Part shown: piece by piece, positions 54,042 through 64,000 of the stretch | Layout of the letters: each line of letters begins with the position of its first letter | How positions within the stretch are numbered: position 1 is the first letter of the stretch | Source of the DNA: Crambe crambe | Lineage: Eukaryota; Porifera; Demospongiae; Poecilosclerida; Crambeidae | Length of the DNA stretch: 64,000 nucleotides | Assembly (NCBI GenBank): GCA_963924555.1 | Contig: OZ004591.1 | Coordinates: forward strand, 4,402,001-4,466,000 | Direction: 5' to 3' | The notes under the pieces: generated by a model | Told to the model about the DNA's origin: nothing | The model's database searches: none | What the model saw: the letters and a program-made list of their open reading frames with translations, nothing else | Made by a program: the position numbers and the translations under genes

Positions 54042-54340
54042 TGTTCTCCGACTAAGAAAAAGCAGGTACACAGAAGAGAAAACTCTAATTAGAATAACAT
54101 GGCTACAATTTTTAACATCATAATTCTCACCTTAGAATATTGAAAAGACGTTAAAAGAACTTTATTGAAGAATAGCACTATCTGTAAACCTAAAACTAAT
54201 CCAAGAACAAAAGCTTTTAGTCATGAGTAGTAGAGTCCACGAGTACGATATGACGTCACGCCAGTCACATGACATGACGTGTCAATACTGCATCAAGAAT
54301 TCTAATTCCTGCACACCATAATAATTTCTTCTAGTTTGGA
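54042..54340. promoter_or_regulatory. Head-to-head SEC24/FIBP promoter region with CRE-like sites
   Basis: 299 bp separate the two divergent start codons. The segment holds a palindromic TGACGTCA (54251-54258) and TGACGTG (54275-54281), with GTCACATGAC between. TGACGTCA is the CREB/ATF site; TGACGTG is the core of UPR-type (ATF6/XBP1) elements. No TATA box is evident. 5'UTR sequence of both genes must also lie here. Confidence 0.55.
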
Positions 54341-55483
54341 ATGTCCCGTCAGTCTCAGACCGGTCTGAGTATATTAGTGAGTGAACCAGCTGATCCTGAC
54401 CTGGACACTTTTTCTCTGTGGCTCAAGGGCTATGAAGTGCAAGAGGCAGCTTCCATAAGGGAAAAAAATGAATCGACCAGCATCAAAGGATTTTATAAGG
54501 ACTACCAGCACCTGCTTTTGAGTGAAACACAAGACCAGTTCAGAATGTTTAATCTTTTGCAACCTTATCTGCAGTTGCCACAAACTTTGATGAATCAGCA
54601 TATTTTCCAGCTGTCCCAGTCAGCAAAAAGGTCCCTGATAGAGTCCTACTATTCCTTTGATGAAACTGTAGTTAGGGAATTTCTAGGGAAGAAATTGAGC
54701 ACAAAGAATAGAAAAGATTTGGATCATATAAGTGAAAAGACTGGAATATCTCTAAAGAGCTGTCAGCGTCAGTTTGACAACATAAAACAGGTTCTACGGG
54801 TTGTGGACGATCATGAAGGTTCTTTAGTTGAAAATATAAAGCAACATTTCATTTTACCAGATGAACCTGCACGGATTTATTCATCAGTAGTTTTCATGAG
54901 TGCAAACAGGTTTGAAACCAACAAGAAAAAGCTGTCTTCGTTCTCATTCTCAGATTTTACGCTCTGTGCGAGTGAAATGATAGACCATTGGACTGCAGGC
55001 TCAGAAGGTTCACATGCTGTTGATGATGATTTGGAACTGGACAGAGACTTTCTGCAAGACCTGCATGATCTCAAACTGAACATGCTCAGCAGGATCTGGA
55101 TTGATCGCCACCTCAGACTCGTAGTGAAGGACATGAAGAAAAGGAAACTCTCTGCTCCATTCATAAAAAGTGTGGAACAAAATCTTCGTAGTTTTTCCAA
55201 GGCTGTCACAGTTCTTGGGGCATCTCTTGTGCACAGCAAGGATTTAAAGGACTTTTTTGTGGATTTGGTTGAAGATGTGATTGAGCCATGTAGGTCATTT
55301 GGTTGGGACCACAGGGGAGTGGATGTGGTATTGTCCAGCATGGGAGGGACAGTGGCAGAGTGTGAACAAGGTCGTTCGAAGCAAACTGGCCGTCCAACAG
55401 CACAGGAGAAGCCATGGAGTGTTACTTATAATCGATACTTAGACACACTGAAAAAATGCATTTCAATTCTTTATCATAGCTAG
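54341..55483 (+). CDS. FIBP: FIBP (acidic FGF intracellular-binding protein), intronless
   Basis: A single 380-codon exon. Start ATG at 54341 in TTTGGAATGTCC, 300 bp from the divergent SEC24 start. Family-typical blocks: LWLKGYEVQEA near residue 27, LIESYYSFDETVVREFLGKK around 105-125, the strongly conserved DLDHISEKTGISLKSCQRQF (about 127-146) and NIKQHFILPDEPAR, NRFETNKKKL (about 190), SFSDFTLCASEMIDHW, LDRDFLQDLHDLK, DLKDFFVDLVEDVIEPC (about 305) and the terminal YLDTLKKCISILYHS. Length is close to vertebrate FIBP. FIBP is an intracellular protein linked to FGF1 and mitogenic signalling; the molecular role is poorly defined. TTCTTCTAG just before the ATG could be the acceptor of a 5'UTR intron. 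Confidence 0.93.
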   Translation: MSRQSQTGLSILVSEPADPDLDTFSLWLKGYEVQEAASIREKNESTSIKGFYKDYQHLLLSETQDQFRMFNLLQPYLQLPQTLMNQHIFQLSQSAKRSLIESYYSFDETVVREFLGKKLSTKNRKDLDHISEKTGISLKSCQRQFDNIKQVLRVVDDHEGSLVENIKQHFILPDEPARIYSSVVFMSANRFETNKKKLSSFSFSDFTLCASEMIDHWTAGSEGSHAVDDDLELDRDFLQDLHDLKLNMLSRIWIDRHLRLVVKDMKKRKLSAPFIKSVEQNLRSFSKAVTVLGASLVHSKDLKDFFVDLVEDVIEPCRSFGWDHRGVDVVLSSMGGTVAECEQGRSKQTGRPTAQEKPWSVTYNRYLDTLKKCISILYHS

Positions 55484-55530
55484 AATTTTCACTTGATTGT
55501 ACATATTAATGTGCTTATTATTATGCTTGC

Positions 55531-55536
55531 AATAAA
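55531..55536 (+). terminator. Poly(A) signal of FIBP
   Basis: AATAAA 48 nt after the FIBP stop, in an AT-rich 3' flank. Confidence 0.7.
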
Positions 55537-55735
55537 TATATGTAATCTCATAGGTATATAATTATAGTACATTAAGTGTATGGATGTACTGTAATCTCAC
55601 TTTGGTATATAGTAAGTGTATTACATAGCTAAGCTTAAGTCTGAACAGACTACAATGCTTATAGCTGTGTGGATGCTGTACAGATATACTATGACACTGG
55701 CTATCTAGCTAAAACTCGTACGTAAGTATTAAAAA
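55537..55735. other. Convergent spacer between FIBP and the GAREM-like gene
   Basis: AT-rich DNA between two converging 3' ends. No further gene or RNA seen. Confidence 0.6.
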
Positions 55736-58437
55736 TTATTTTTGATTTTCACATAATTTCAAAATCCTGAGCCTATGAAGTTTTGATGTGACTCCAAGCT
55801 CATTCGCAAGGGTATCTTCATCCAGGATCATGAACAGATCACCATCAATGGCTTCTCTGGTGAAGGCATCTTTATACTGATGCAATCCAATACTCTCCAA
55901 TACTTCAAGTACCTGCAAATAAATCATTAAAAAATTATTCCAACCCAAGTGATGGTTTAGAAAATAATTAAAATGGCAATCAATTCAATCACTATTATTA
56001 GCCTTAATAGCCGTAGCTTACAATATGTAGCCTCTGTACCAAGACTCAACTCTTGAGTTCATGTAACACATCTTATTGTATTACTACTTACATCAGTGGG
56101 ACTCATACCACTATATATGCGAGCAGTTGGCGATTTGAGGGAGGAAGCAACTTTTAAAGCATTCAATTCAGACTCTAAGATGGAGTGACGTGATCGAATA
56201 TCACTGACCTCTTCTATAAGTTTGGAAATAGTTTCTTGCATCTCATCAATCTGCTTTGCCATCATAACCACATCAGACTCTTTAGCATCCTTCAATGCAT
56301 TTTTCTGAGGCATGGAAGGGATTTTAGTTGATGGCATTGCAATGGAATTCTGCTGAGGAGTGTCATGGTGCTTCACAGAAAGAGAGGGCTGTGGATCAAT
56401 GCTATCGTAAACATCACTTGCAGGTGGTGGAAGAATAGGAGCCATTTCTTCATAGATATATGGCTTTGCTGCGGGAGGAGGTGGTGGAGGCTTATTCTTT
56501 TTCTTAACTATTGGTTTTGAACAAGAGTTTGTTTCAACTCCCGAGTCTTCCTTCATAGCAGTAGCTTGATCATGAAGGGCTTTCTTCACTTGATCCACTG
56601 CTGGCAATGGAACACTTCCCACAGCCGGTAATGGAACACCACTATTTAAACCAGGTTTGCGTGGTGGTAGAGAAAGCTGTGGTGATTTTATTTGCGGTGG
56701 TTTTGACCGTGTTGGTAATGGTGGCTGTACAGCTACAGTGTTAGCATCCTGAATGAGAGAATATACGCTAAAGGTGGTACTTAGCTATCTCTACTTACTG
56801 TCATCTTTTTATCATAATAAAAAAGCTAGCTACAATGTTTTATTACATATAGCTAATGCAAACACCAAGCTCATTTTCTGCATTTTTTCTGCTGCATGTT
56901 TATCTACACTGTGAAAACTAGCATTAAATGCACACTAAAATCTCCCAATACACACATTCTATAGGTATGCAGTAAGTGTACACTAAATTTTCACAGTGTA
57001 CTGAGTATACCAAGTTATTATAACTTTACAGTTTGTTTACTAGAACACTTTTAGTTTAATAGTGGCTAAGAGCTCTTCATTTACAGGGGTGTATCCACCA
57101 CTCAGGTTGGTCCGGTTTTCACCGGACCATTTTTATTATCCACACCTACAAAGCACCATGACTCAAGCAGATAAAATGTCCATCCATATACAAGCACACT
57201 GGACCACTCAAAATTCTGTGGTGGATACACCCCTGATTTATAGAGATATACAGTTACATAAGATTGGCTTAGCCTATACTGATTTTGTCCCCAATATGGC
57301 CAGTTGACAATGGCCCTGCACCAGTTCTTTCTAGCTTATAGCTCTCACCTTTATACCATTCTTTTTGACTGATGAATGATGAACCAGCTCATAATTAGAA
57401 GAAGGTTCCTTCGTTACAGCAAGTAGGGCCTGATACTGCTGTGGAGCAGACTTGGCTATTTCCTGCTTCTCTTTCTCCTTCCTGATCTCGGCCAAGAGCT
57501 GAGACTGTGTCATGTAATCGTCATCAGTACTAGCATCCACACAAGCTTGAATTCTTGAAGGGTTGTAGTCATTCAGCAGGTCTTGACTCTCTTTGCAAAG
57601 TCGCTGATATATTTCATCAGACTTGTCGGTCTTGAGGATGCTGAGGTTGATATTTATCCTGGTAGGTATATCGATGAATTTCACCTCCTTTTTTTTCTTG
57701 GCAGTGGGATTGTCACGATAAAGGCTCACAATAACTGACCGATGCATTTCTTCCCTTTCAATTGTTATAATGTTGGATACAAGTGTGAGAAGTAGAGATG
57801 AATCTTCACTTGGAAAAAATTGAGCTGAACAAGGGAGGACATTGGGGGCATTTTCAAGTAAGTCTGTCAGGTAGAGTCGAGTGGAAGTGGGATCAGTGGT
57901 GAATCCTGCATCACATTCTTTGGGCAATACTAGTTGCTTGTGAGACAACATGCTAAAAACTCTCAGTTCACTTTTGCTGCGTCCAAATTTAACTCTTGCA
58001 GAAACAACTTCCTTTATTATCAGTACTTCATTCTTATTGAGTGATAAGCCATCTGAATTGATGATATATTTATTCATGACAGCAACAACTTTCGGAAGTT
58101 TTTTTGCACTGAGCATATTCTCTACTGATTCATAAATTTTAAAGCCTTTGCTTTTCTTTTCATGAATTACACCAAACTTAGCAGCAGAGTTGACAGGGAT
58201 GTCGAATTCACCAACATCGCTCTTGATTACCACTACTCTTGTCTCTTTCACAAGGTGAGCAGAATACACTTCATCCACTCCAATGGTGGGGTCCTTTGCA
58301 TTTTCTGCCATGAACCCGTTCACTACTCGAAATCTGAAGGGGACATGCAGTGCATACCTGGCAGCCAGCTCGGAAAGATCCAACACCACAGAGCTGTGAG
58401 GTAACTCATCCTCAGCTTCTGAGCTTGAAACGGACAT
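55736..58437 (-). CDS. GAREM: GAREM-like CABIT-SAM adaptor protein (640 aa model)
   Basis: Exons 58437-57349, 56748-56092 and 55912-55736 sum to 1923 nt, exactly 641 codons. Start ATG at 58437 (MSVSSSEAEDELP). Residues about 15-300 form a CABIT-like region (LPHSSVVLDLSELAARYAL, PFRFRVVNG, a second half beginning EVVSARVKFGRSKSE). Exon 2 is proline-rich with SH3-ligand-like stretches (PPLPTRSKPP, LPPRKPG, KPPPPPPA), two EMAPIL/YIYEE tyrosine sites and a coiled coil (QIDEMQETISKLIEEVSDIRSR). The last exon is a SAM domain (VLEVLESIGLHQYKDAF ... GDLFMILDEDTLANELGV ... RLRILKLC). CABIT + proline-rich + C-terminal SAM is the GAREM layout; GAREM proteins link receptor tyrosine kinases to GRB2/ERK. 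THEMIS proteins lack SAM, so are a worse fit. Confidence 0.85.
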
Positions 58438-58928
58438 TTTAATATAGTTAGCTAGTCAGCTGCAGTTATGATAGCGAGTTCTGCAGAATTTCTTCCTCAG
58501 GAAGTGCCCAGCCTGTCAATCAATTACCGTGTACCTATACCTACGATCCCATTGAAAACTGATTCAGAATAAGTAGACACAGATAGGGGAAGGATTGTCT
58601 TCCTACTTTGACAATCATAGCTACCTAGAAATCTTTTGATACCTAAATCGTATATAGGTACTGGTATAAAACAGATGCCAGAAAAAGTATCCAGTATAAT
58701 TTTACTCAAGTGAGTGAGCTTTGTGTGGTTTAAATGACAAGAATGCAATAAATAATGTGAACTATATGGCTTCAAATCCAACACCCACTCTTTGTTGTCA
58801 TCCATGGTGAATGCACCCACCTCCTGCTTAATGCATCTCTAATACACTGCATCACTGAACAAATTTTACACTTACAGGTATATATAATTATATATAGCTA
58901 CATAGCTAGCTATAGCTGTGATTAAATT
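58438..58928. other. Intergenic spacer (GAREM-like promoter side / dehydrogenase 3' side)
   Basis: About 490 bp holding the 5' flank of the GAREM-like gene and the 3' flank of the dehydrogenase. Some short open frames but no domain match or conserved motif. Confidence 0.5.
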
Positions 58929-61900
58929 TTAATCAGTTGGTAAGAGTACTACTTTGATATTATTGCCATTGGTGACCATTTCTATGCCTTTTAGCACCTC
59001 AGACAACTTCAGTTTTTGAGTTATGATGTCCTGTATCAATAAAACCAGGGGGGAGGGTAGGGTGGGAAGCATATGGAGCATGCATGAAAATTATACCTCC
59101 ATTGGAAGTAACTTCCTTTCCAGCATCGAGATAGCAGTAGGGTAAGTCCTGGGACTGAGGTGGCCACCTTTAATGGTCAGTTCTGAAGTTCAAAAGGAGC
59201 TATGATTGTCCAATCCACACTTGTCTCCTTCCCAAAGACACCATATTCCACAAATCTCCCTCGTTTGATAAGCATTTTAAGCCTACACATATTTTTTTCT
59301 TTACTGAGACACAATAATAATTCGTACATTGTAACCTCCAATTACAAATCTCTCAATGAAGGACAATCTAAAAGTATACCCTTGTGTATACATCTATTCA
59401 AAATCATCTCTATAAGTGATAACCTCTCTAACTCTACAAAGGACAAAAGGCTAGGTCCCAAGTTCCACTGTGTAGCGCAGCATAAGATAATATTATAGTC
59501 CACAATGTACCCTTGTTTAACAGATTCTGGGTGCCCAGTGGCCTCAATGTAGACGTTGCAGCCATAGCTCTCAGTGAGGGCCTTCACCTCCTTCACTACA
59601 TCACACTTGCTGGGATTCAGCACCACATCTGCTCCACATTTGGTGGCAATCTCCATCTGTACAAGCAAACTCCTTCTAATCTGGACCCTTCAGCCATTAT
59701 TCTTTGCCCTGCAAATAGACATAGCTAAGCAGCTGGCTACCTTCCAGTCCAAAAGATCGAGAGCTATGAGCTTGCGGGGGTTCTTGAGTCTAGCTGCAGC
59801 CACCATGCCCAGTCCCAGGGGACCACACCCACTAATGACCACGACATCATCAGCCTGAATCTCTCCCAGTTTGACTGCATACACTGAGCATGCCAGTGGT
59901 TCAACAAATGCTCCTTGCCAGGCTGGAATACTTTTTGGCACCTGCAAAATGAATTAGCACATGCATGCTCACAATCATGGGCAGGGAGAAAAAGCGGAAT
60001 GGCGTAAATGGTGGAATGGGAGAAATGGCGGAATCCAAGGAAACCAAATGTAAAGCTAACTGACTGGTATACTGATATCAGAGAGAGCAATAGTTCTCTC
60101 TATGTAGGGATGACATGGATGGCTGCGCAAGCCACATATAGGCTAATATAAAAGTGAAATTCTAGTTCCCCCACTTAGACCTAACAAAAGCTACTGTGAA
60201 TGATTATCCAGCCTACTAGAGCCTACTACAAAGTGCAGACCAAGTTTCAGGACCAGGGAGCTTACTGTTTCAGAAATATGGCAAGCAAGTAAGTTGCTGG
60301 ATTCTACTTCTCTGTTGTTATCGTTATTATTATTCTTAGACAACCATATCTCTCGAGCTACAGGTGCAAGTGTCCTCCATTCATGATACATGATGCACAG
60401 AGCATGAGGAGGAATTCACGCAGTGTTGTTTGCAACCAAAACAAACACTGATATTACCTTGAATGAAGGTCACCCATAGACTCTTTCGAGGATTGATGAG
60501 TACAAAAGATCGTAGCTGGTAGGATTTGTCCAGAAATCATACAGGAAGCCCATTCCCCAGTCTCGGTTTGGTGATGCATATTACCATCTACATGTGATGT
60601 GCATTTGTTTAGTATGGCCACAGATTCACCCACAGACACATCTAATAATCCCTCATGAAATATAATTTCTGCTCTGCTGGAAAGTCATAAAGCCATTTTA
60701 CGTACTCTTGGAGTCAATATCTAATTATCAACAAGAATATGCTACATGTTATTAGATTATTGACTTTATTATTATTTTGATGAACACTCATAACATACGT
60801 AGCTACTAGTTATCATAATCCCTACAACCCTACCTTAAACCTTTACTTTTGGTTTCCTCCATTTCCGCCATTCCACTTTTCCTCCTTGCCCCATAATCAT
60901 GTGCTCACATGTGCATGCATGATGTGTGTGCATGTTGACGTTGCATATATAGATCAGGGTTTCATCTACTGGGGGGGGGGGGGGGGGAGGGAGGGGGAGG
61001 GAGGGAAGCTTCTCCCCCAAATGCTTCAGCTTCCCCCCCCCCCCAATTTTTTTTTTTAAGGTTTATATAGCTATACTTATTGAAAGAAATGTAATCCCCT
61101 CCCTAATAGAGTATTGGCATTTGTAAGAGAATTAGCCAACAATGAGTCCTCCAAAAATAAGTAAAATTTTCTTTTGCACTCCGCGTGGGAGAGGGCACAT
61201 CCCCCTCACCGTGGCCTATGGCCACGCGATCGGTGAGCTTCCCCCCCCCCCCCAAAGTGAAATTCCTAGACTGTAGATAGAACGATTAAGGGAGTTGGTA
61301 CCCACAACTTTGGTGGTTTTCGAAAATATTTCGTAGAACTTTTAGGCTTCATACTGCCTTCATACATGTCCCTAGAACCTTTTTTTACCACCAAAATGCA
61401 GCTTTTTTAAAGAGCTTTCCAATGGTCTATTTAAAAAACTCCTAAGTCCAACCATGACCGAGATAGCAAAAATATTGTACAACTGATATCTCAAAATATA
61501 TACATTTATAACCCTTCATACTGTTTACATGCCAAACACTACACAACGTATGAGGGAATTAGCTGTATCGACATGTGGTTGGAAGCTACTCAAGTGTGAA
61601 TGACCACCACTTAGTGGTATGTAAGCAGCTGATTTCCCTCATACATTGTGTAGTGTTTGGCATGTATTAAACACATGAAGGGTTATAAATGTATATATTT
61701 TGAGATATCAGTTGTACAATTTTCCAAAATATTTTTGCTATCTCGGTCATGGTTGGACTTAGGAGTTTTTTTAAATAGACCATTGGAAAGCTCTTTAAAA
61801 AAGCTGCATTTTGGTGGTAAAAAAAAGGTTCTAGGGGCATGTATGAAGCCTAGAAGTTCGACGAAATATTTTCGAAAACCACCAAAGTTGTGGGTACCAA

Positions 61901-63462
61901 CTCCCTTAATGTAAATGTACACAAGATAAATGTACATGGAGATAAGAGAATTTTTTGCTTATGATCAAGGCTTTTAGCTATTTCCTTTCATATCATAGAG
62001 CTACTTATTAATCCCAACAGTTGAGTTTACCTTATGAACAAGAGAACCTTTTGGGTACTTCATGTATGTTGCCATAGCACCTGCATGTGTTGTTAATGTG
62101 GTACTTTCTAGTAAACTGTAGCTAGTTAGTTACTTGCATAGCTTTTAATTTTATGCTACCTTGTGATTTCTGATGATAGCCAAAAACGTCGTGTGGAATA
62201 CCTAAGTGCATGAAGAGAAATTAAGGTACTATGAGGTCACATTTCCCTGCTTCAGCTCATGGACGTACAAATGTTGTAGTTTCCTTGCTTGCAGAAACGA
62301 CACTCCCAGCACGGGACAATGTTCTCTGCAGTGGCATGATCCCCCACCTCCAGACCATACTTCTCCCCAGCACCTGCATTCATGAAAAGACACAATTGAC
62401 ACAATTGAAACACCATGCAGTCTTAGTTATATCTGTTAATTGTTGTGATGGTTAGAGTGGATCGCAGGAAAATTCATTTATTCACTAGTTATATGGAGCA
62501 CACACAACTGTATGTTCCATTCTAGGGCTACATAGGACACTAATGCCCCCCCCCCCCCCCCTCTCCCCAATGCAGTGCTATCTAGTTCCCACCTGGTCCA
62601 AGTTTAACCACTTTCCCTATGAACTCGTGTCCAGGAGTGACTGGTGGCTGAATGTACTTGGGAAGTAAATCACTACCTGCAAACAAACATCATTAGAAGC
62701 ACGCTCCCTACTGACTGACCCCTGCAACCACTGACTCCTCAAATCACTGATTGATCTGTTCACTGATCCTTCGACTTATCTTGACTTATTAACCCCTCAA
62801 CTCACTCACTGACCCCAGTAATAAGCAGCTCCACCAAAGCATTTTGCATCTGACGAACACACACCAACTGCAAGTACTTTGACAAGGACTTCTTCCTCTG
62901 CAATGTCAGGGATAGGACACTCCTCCAGACGATAGTCACCTTTAAAGAGATAACCACACCCATACTATAGCTAGCCATGTCATATTCACTCTAATTACAG
63001 TGATACAAGCAAGTCTGGGGGTGTTGTGGAATGGAATAACACCATAGCCACTAGCTAGTGCACTGTAGAATGATTGGAACAAAATTTATATACCACTACA
63101 TACAAAAGTCTCAGCTATATAGCTACATAAGCCTGGGTACGAGGCTCATGTATGTGCACGTGTGCACAATACATCCGTAATCCTTTAATGATAGCACCTG
63201 TAGTTTTAGACCAGCTAACAGTGAGTGTCAGGCCTATTGTAGGTAGGTGTCAGACTGTAGTGTAGCTTAGGGCATTCTGATATAGTGCTATCTGAAATGA
63301 TGTACTATGTTGTCAAGAAAGGAGCATCCATACATTGTCTCTATAGCTAGCAGCTTCATAAATTATGATAGGAAATAAGGTTTAAACTCTCCTTCCACCA
63401 GCCATGCAAGGTAATGCTACAATTGACTAACCTGGAGCATAAACCTTTACACACTCCATCAT
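58929..63462 (-). CDS. Zinc-type medium-chain dehydrogenase (sorbitol/threonine dehydrogenase-like)
   Basis: NAD(P)-dependent polyol/alcohol dehydrogenase of the MDR superfamily. Start ATG at 63462 (MMECVKVYAPG). Exons in order: GDYRLEECPIPD ... VGVCSSDAKCFGG (near 62815-62940), PPVTPGHEFIGKVV (near 62595-62678), VGDHATAENIVPCWECRFC (structural-zinc cysteines, 62265-62372), IPHDVFGYHQKSQ, AMATYMKYPKGSLVH, a ~2.1-kb intron, VPKSIPAWQGAFVEPLACSV with the GCGPLGLG nucleotide-binding loop (59738-59944), CGADVVLNPSK (near 59520-59657), RFVEYGVFGKETSVDW (near 59200-59270), ELTIKGGHLSPRTYP (near 59098-59184), and IITQKLKLSEVLKGIE to the TAA at 58931-58929. The catalytic zinc ligands C (VGVCSSD), HE (GHEF) and E (VEPLACS) are present. 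Around 59184 the frame jumps between FELQ and ELTIKG: a two-base problem, either a real lesion or an assembly error. Confidence 0.82.
60965..61255. repeat. G- and C-homopolymer-rich repeat segment in dehydrogenase intron
   Basis: A G17-type run at about 60970-60987, C-runs at about 61034-61044 and 61240-61254, with GGGCACATCCCCCTCACC between. Similar C-tract and ACACATCCCCCAGCTTC sequence occurs at 34188-34335 in the kelch-kinase C intron, so this is probably a dispersed repeat. No coding content. Confidence 0.5.
61285..61910. mobile_element. 626-bp fold-back element with ~275-bp arms and TTAA ends (piggyBac-type MITE candidate)
   Basis: Left arm 61285-61559 and right arm about 61632-61910 are near-perfect inverted copies (GGGAGTTGGTACCCACAAC ... 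inverted at the far end), separated by about 72 bp. TTAA sits at both tips (ATTAAGGG and CCCTTAAT), as expected for TTAA target duplications of piggyBac elements. No transposase. It lies inside the long intron of the dehydrogenase gene. Confidence 0.8.
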
Positions 63463-63649
63463 TGTGTCAAAAGGTCAGAGGTAGATCAGCTGCTCTCCAA
63501 GATGAGCACACCAACCTAACCTCAAGCATTTAATCTATAAATCTTGTGGCTTTTATTACACACTTGAAATTTGAGGATAAAGTTAAAAACAACAAAAAAA
63601 AAAAAAACAAAAACAAAAATTAGACTAGAACTGAAGGAGGTTTTCAGAG
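63463..63649. other. Spacer between tandem dehydrogenase genes
   Basis: Under 200 bp, with a poly-A/AAACAAAAA run at about 63590-63620. It serves as the promoter side of the dehydrogenase and the 3' flank of its upstream paralogue. Confidence 0.6.
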
Positions 63650-63754
63650 TTACAAATCAGGAAGAAGCACCACTTTGATGGACTTAGTGCTGGTATTGAC
63701 CAACTCAATGCCTTCCACTATGTCTGTCATTTTCAGCTGATGAGTGATGATACT
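63650..63754 (-). CDS. Last exon of a second, tandem dehydrogenase paralogue (partial)
   Basis: After a CTCTGCAG acceptor the exon reads SIITHQLKMTDIVEGIEL ... IKVVLLPDL and stops at 63652-63650. It aligns directly with the last exon of the complete gene (DIITQKLKLSEVLKGIEM ... IKVVLLPTD). The rest of the gene lies beyond the right edge. Same strand, so the two are a head-to-tail pair. Confidence 0.8.
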   Translation of the reverse strand, partial: SIITHQLKMTDIVEGIELVNTSTKSIKVVLLPDL

Positions 63755-64000
63755 CTGCAGAGGAGAAAACAACTTAAGCTATAGCTATATATATCTTCGA
63801 TGGGGACTCCATGAAGTCTCTAGTCTCTATAATAATTATAGGGAGTATACAACAGTACTTTTTAAGTAGATTGTCTTTCGTCAATTAGAGGGTTGTCCTC
63901 TCTTTACCTATTATATCAGAGGTTACTTTAATTATTCGAGGACATGGTACATCTCTTATAAGGACGACCCAGTCAGAGATTTAGGTTGGTCTAGCAGCTT

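Overview
The window is metazoan nuclear DNA: about 38-40% GC by eye, many short GT-AG introns, and genes for COPII coat, replication helicase, FIBP, a CABIT-SAM adaptor and polyol-type dehydrogenases. Death-domain and kelch-kinase gene expansion, compact spacing and abundant AGCTAGCT-type AT-rich spacers point to an early-branching animal, most likely a demosponge such as Amphimedon. This is inferred from gene style, not from a marker gene.

Layout: (1) 1-2.2 kb, 5' part of a minus-strand kelch gene. (2) 2.2-8.1 kb, gene-free DNA with diverged tandem repeats. (3) 8.1-12.65 kb, a minus-strand gene with the same kelch and coiled-coil front but a Death domain at its C-terminus. (4) 12.8-14.3 kb, a decayed kinase exon interrupted by a small inverted-repeat element, then a second such element. 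(5) 14.5-47.0 kb, a tandem array built from [3' part of SEC24, minus] - [N-terminally damaged MCM7, plus] - [kelch/coiled-coil/kinase gene, minus]. There are three MCM7 copies, three kelch-kinases (B, C, D) and two broken SEC24 pieces. The two full units are about 9.98 and 9.85 kb and very similar. A Ty3/Gypsy LTR element with a 5-bp target duplication sits between kelch-kinase B and the first SEC24 fragment. (6) 47.0-54.0 kb, the parental SEC24C/D-type gene (minus). It shares a 299-bp head-to-head promoter with FIBP (54.3-55.5 kb, plus). (7) 55.7-58.4 kb, a GAREM-like CABIT/SAM adaptor (minus). (8) 58.9-63.5 kb, a zinc-type medium-chain dehydrogenase gene with a long intron carrying a fold-back element. 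The last exon of a tandem paralogue lies at 63.65-63.75 kb.

The most interesting system is the kelch family. All members share a kelch propeller and, where visible, a linker exon followed by coiled-coil exons. The C-terminal module is a kinase (HRD present, DYG replacing DFG) in three genes and a ZU5-like/Death module in a fourth. The coiled-coil exons are all multiples of three in the same phase, and their number differs between paralogues. This looks like a locus that diversifies sensor/adaptor proteins by swapping effectors, by exon gain and loss and by gene conversion. Exon models for kinases B, C and D sum to exact multiples of three (931, 701 and 710 aa).
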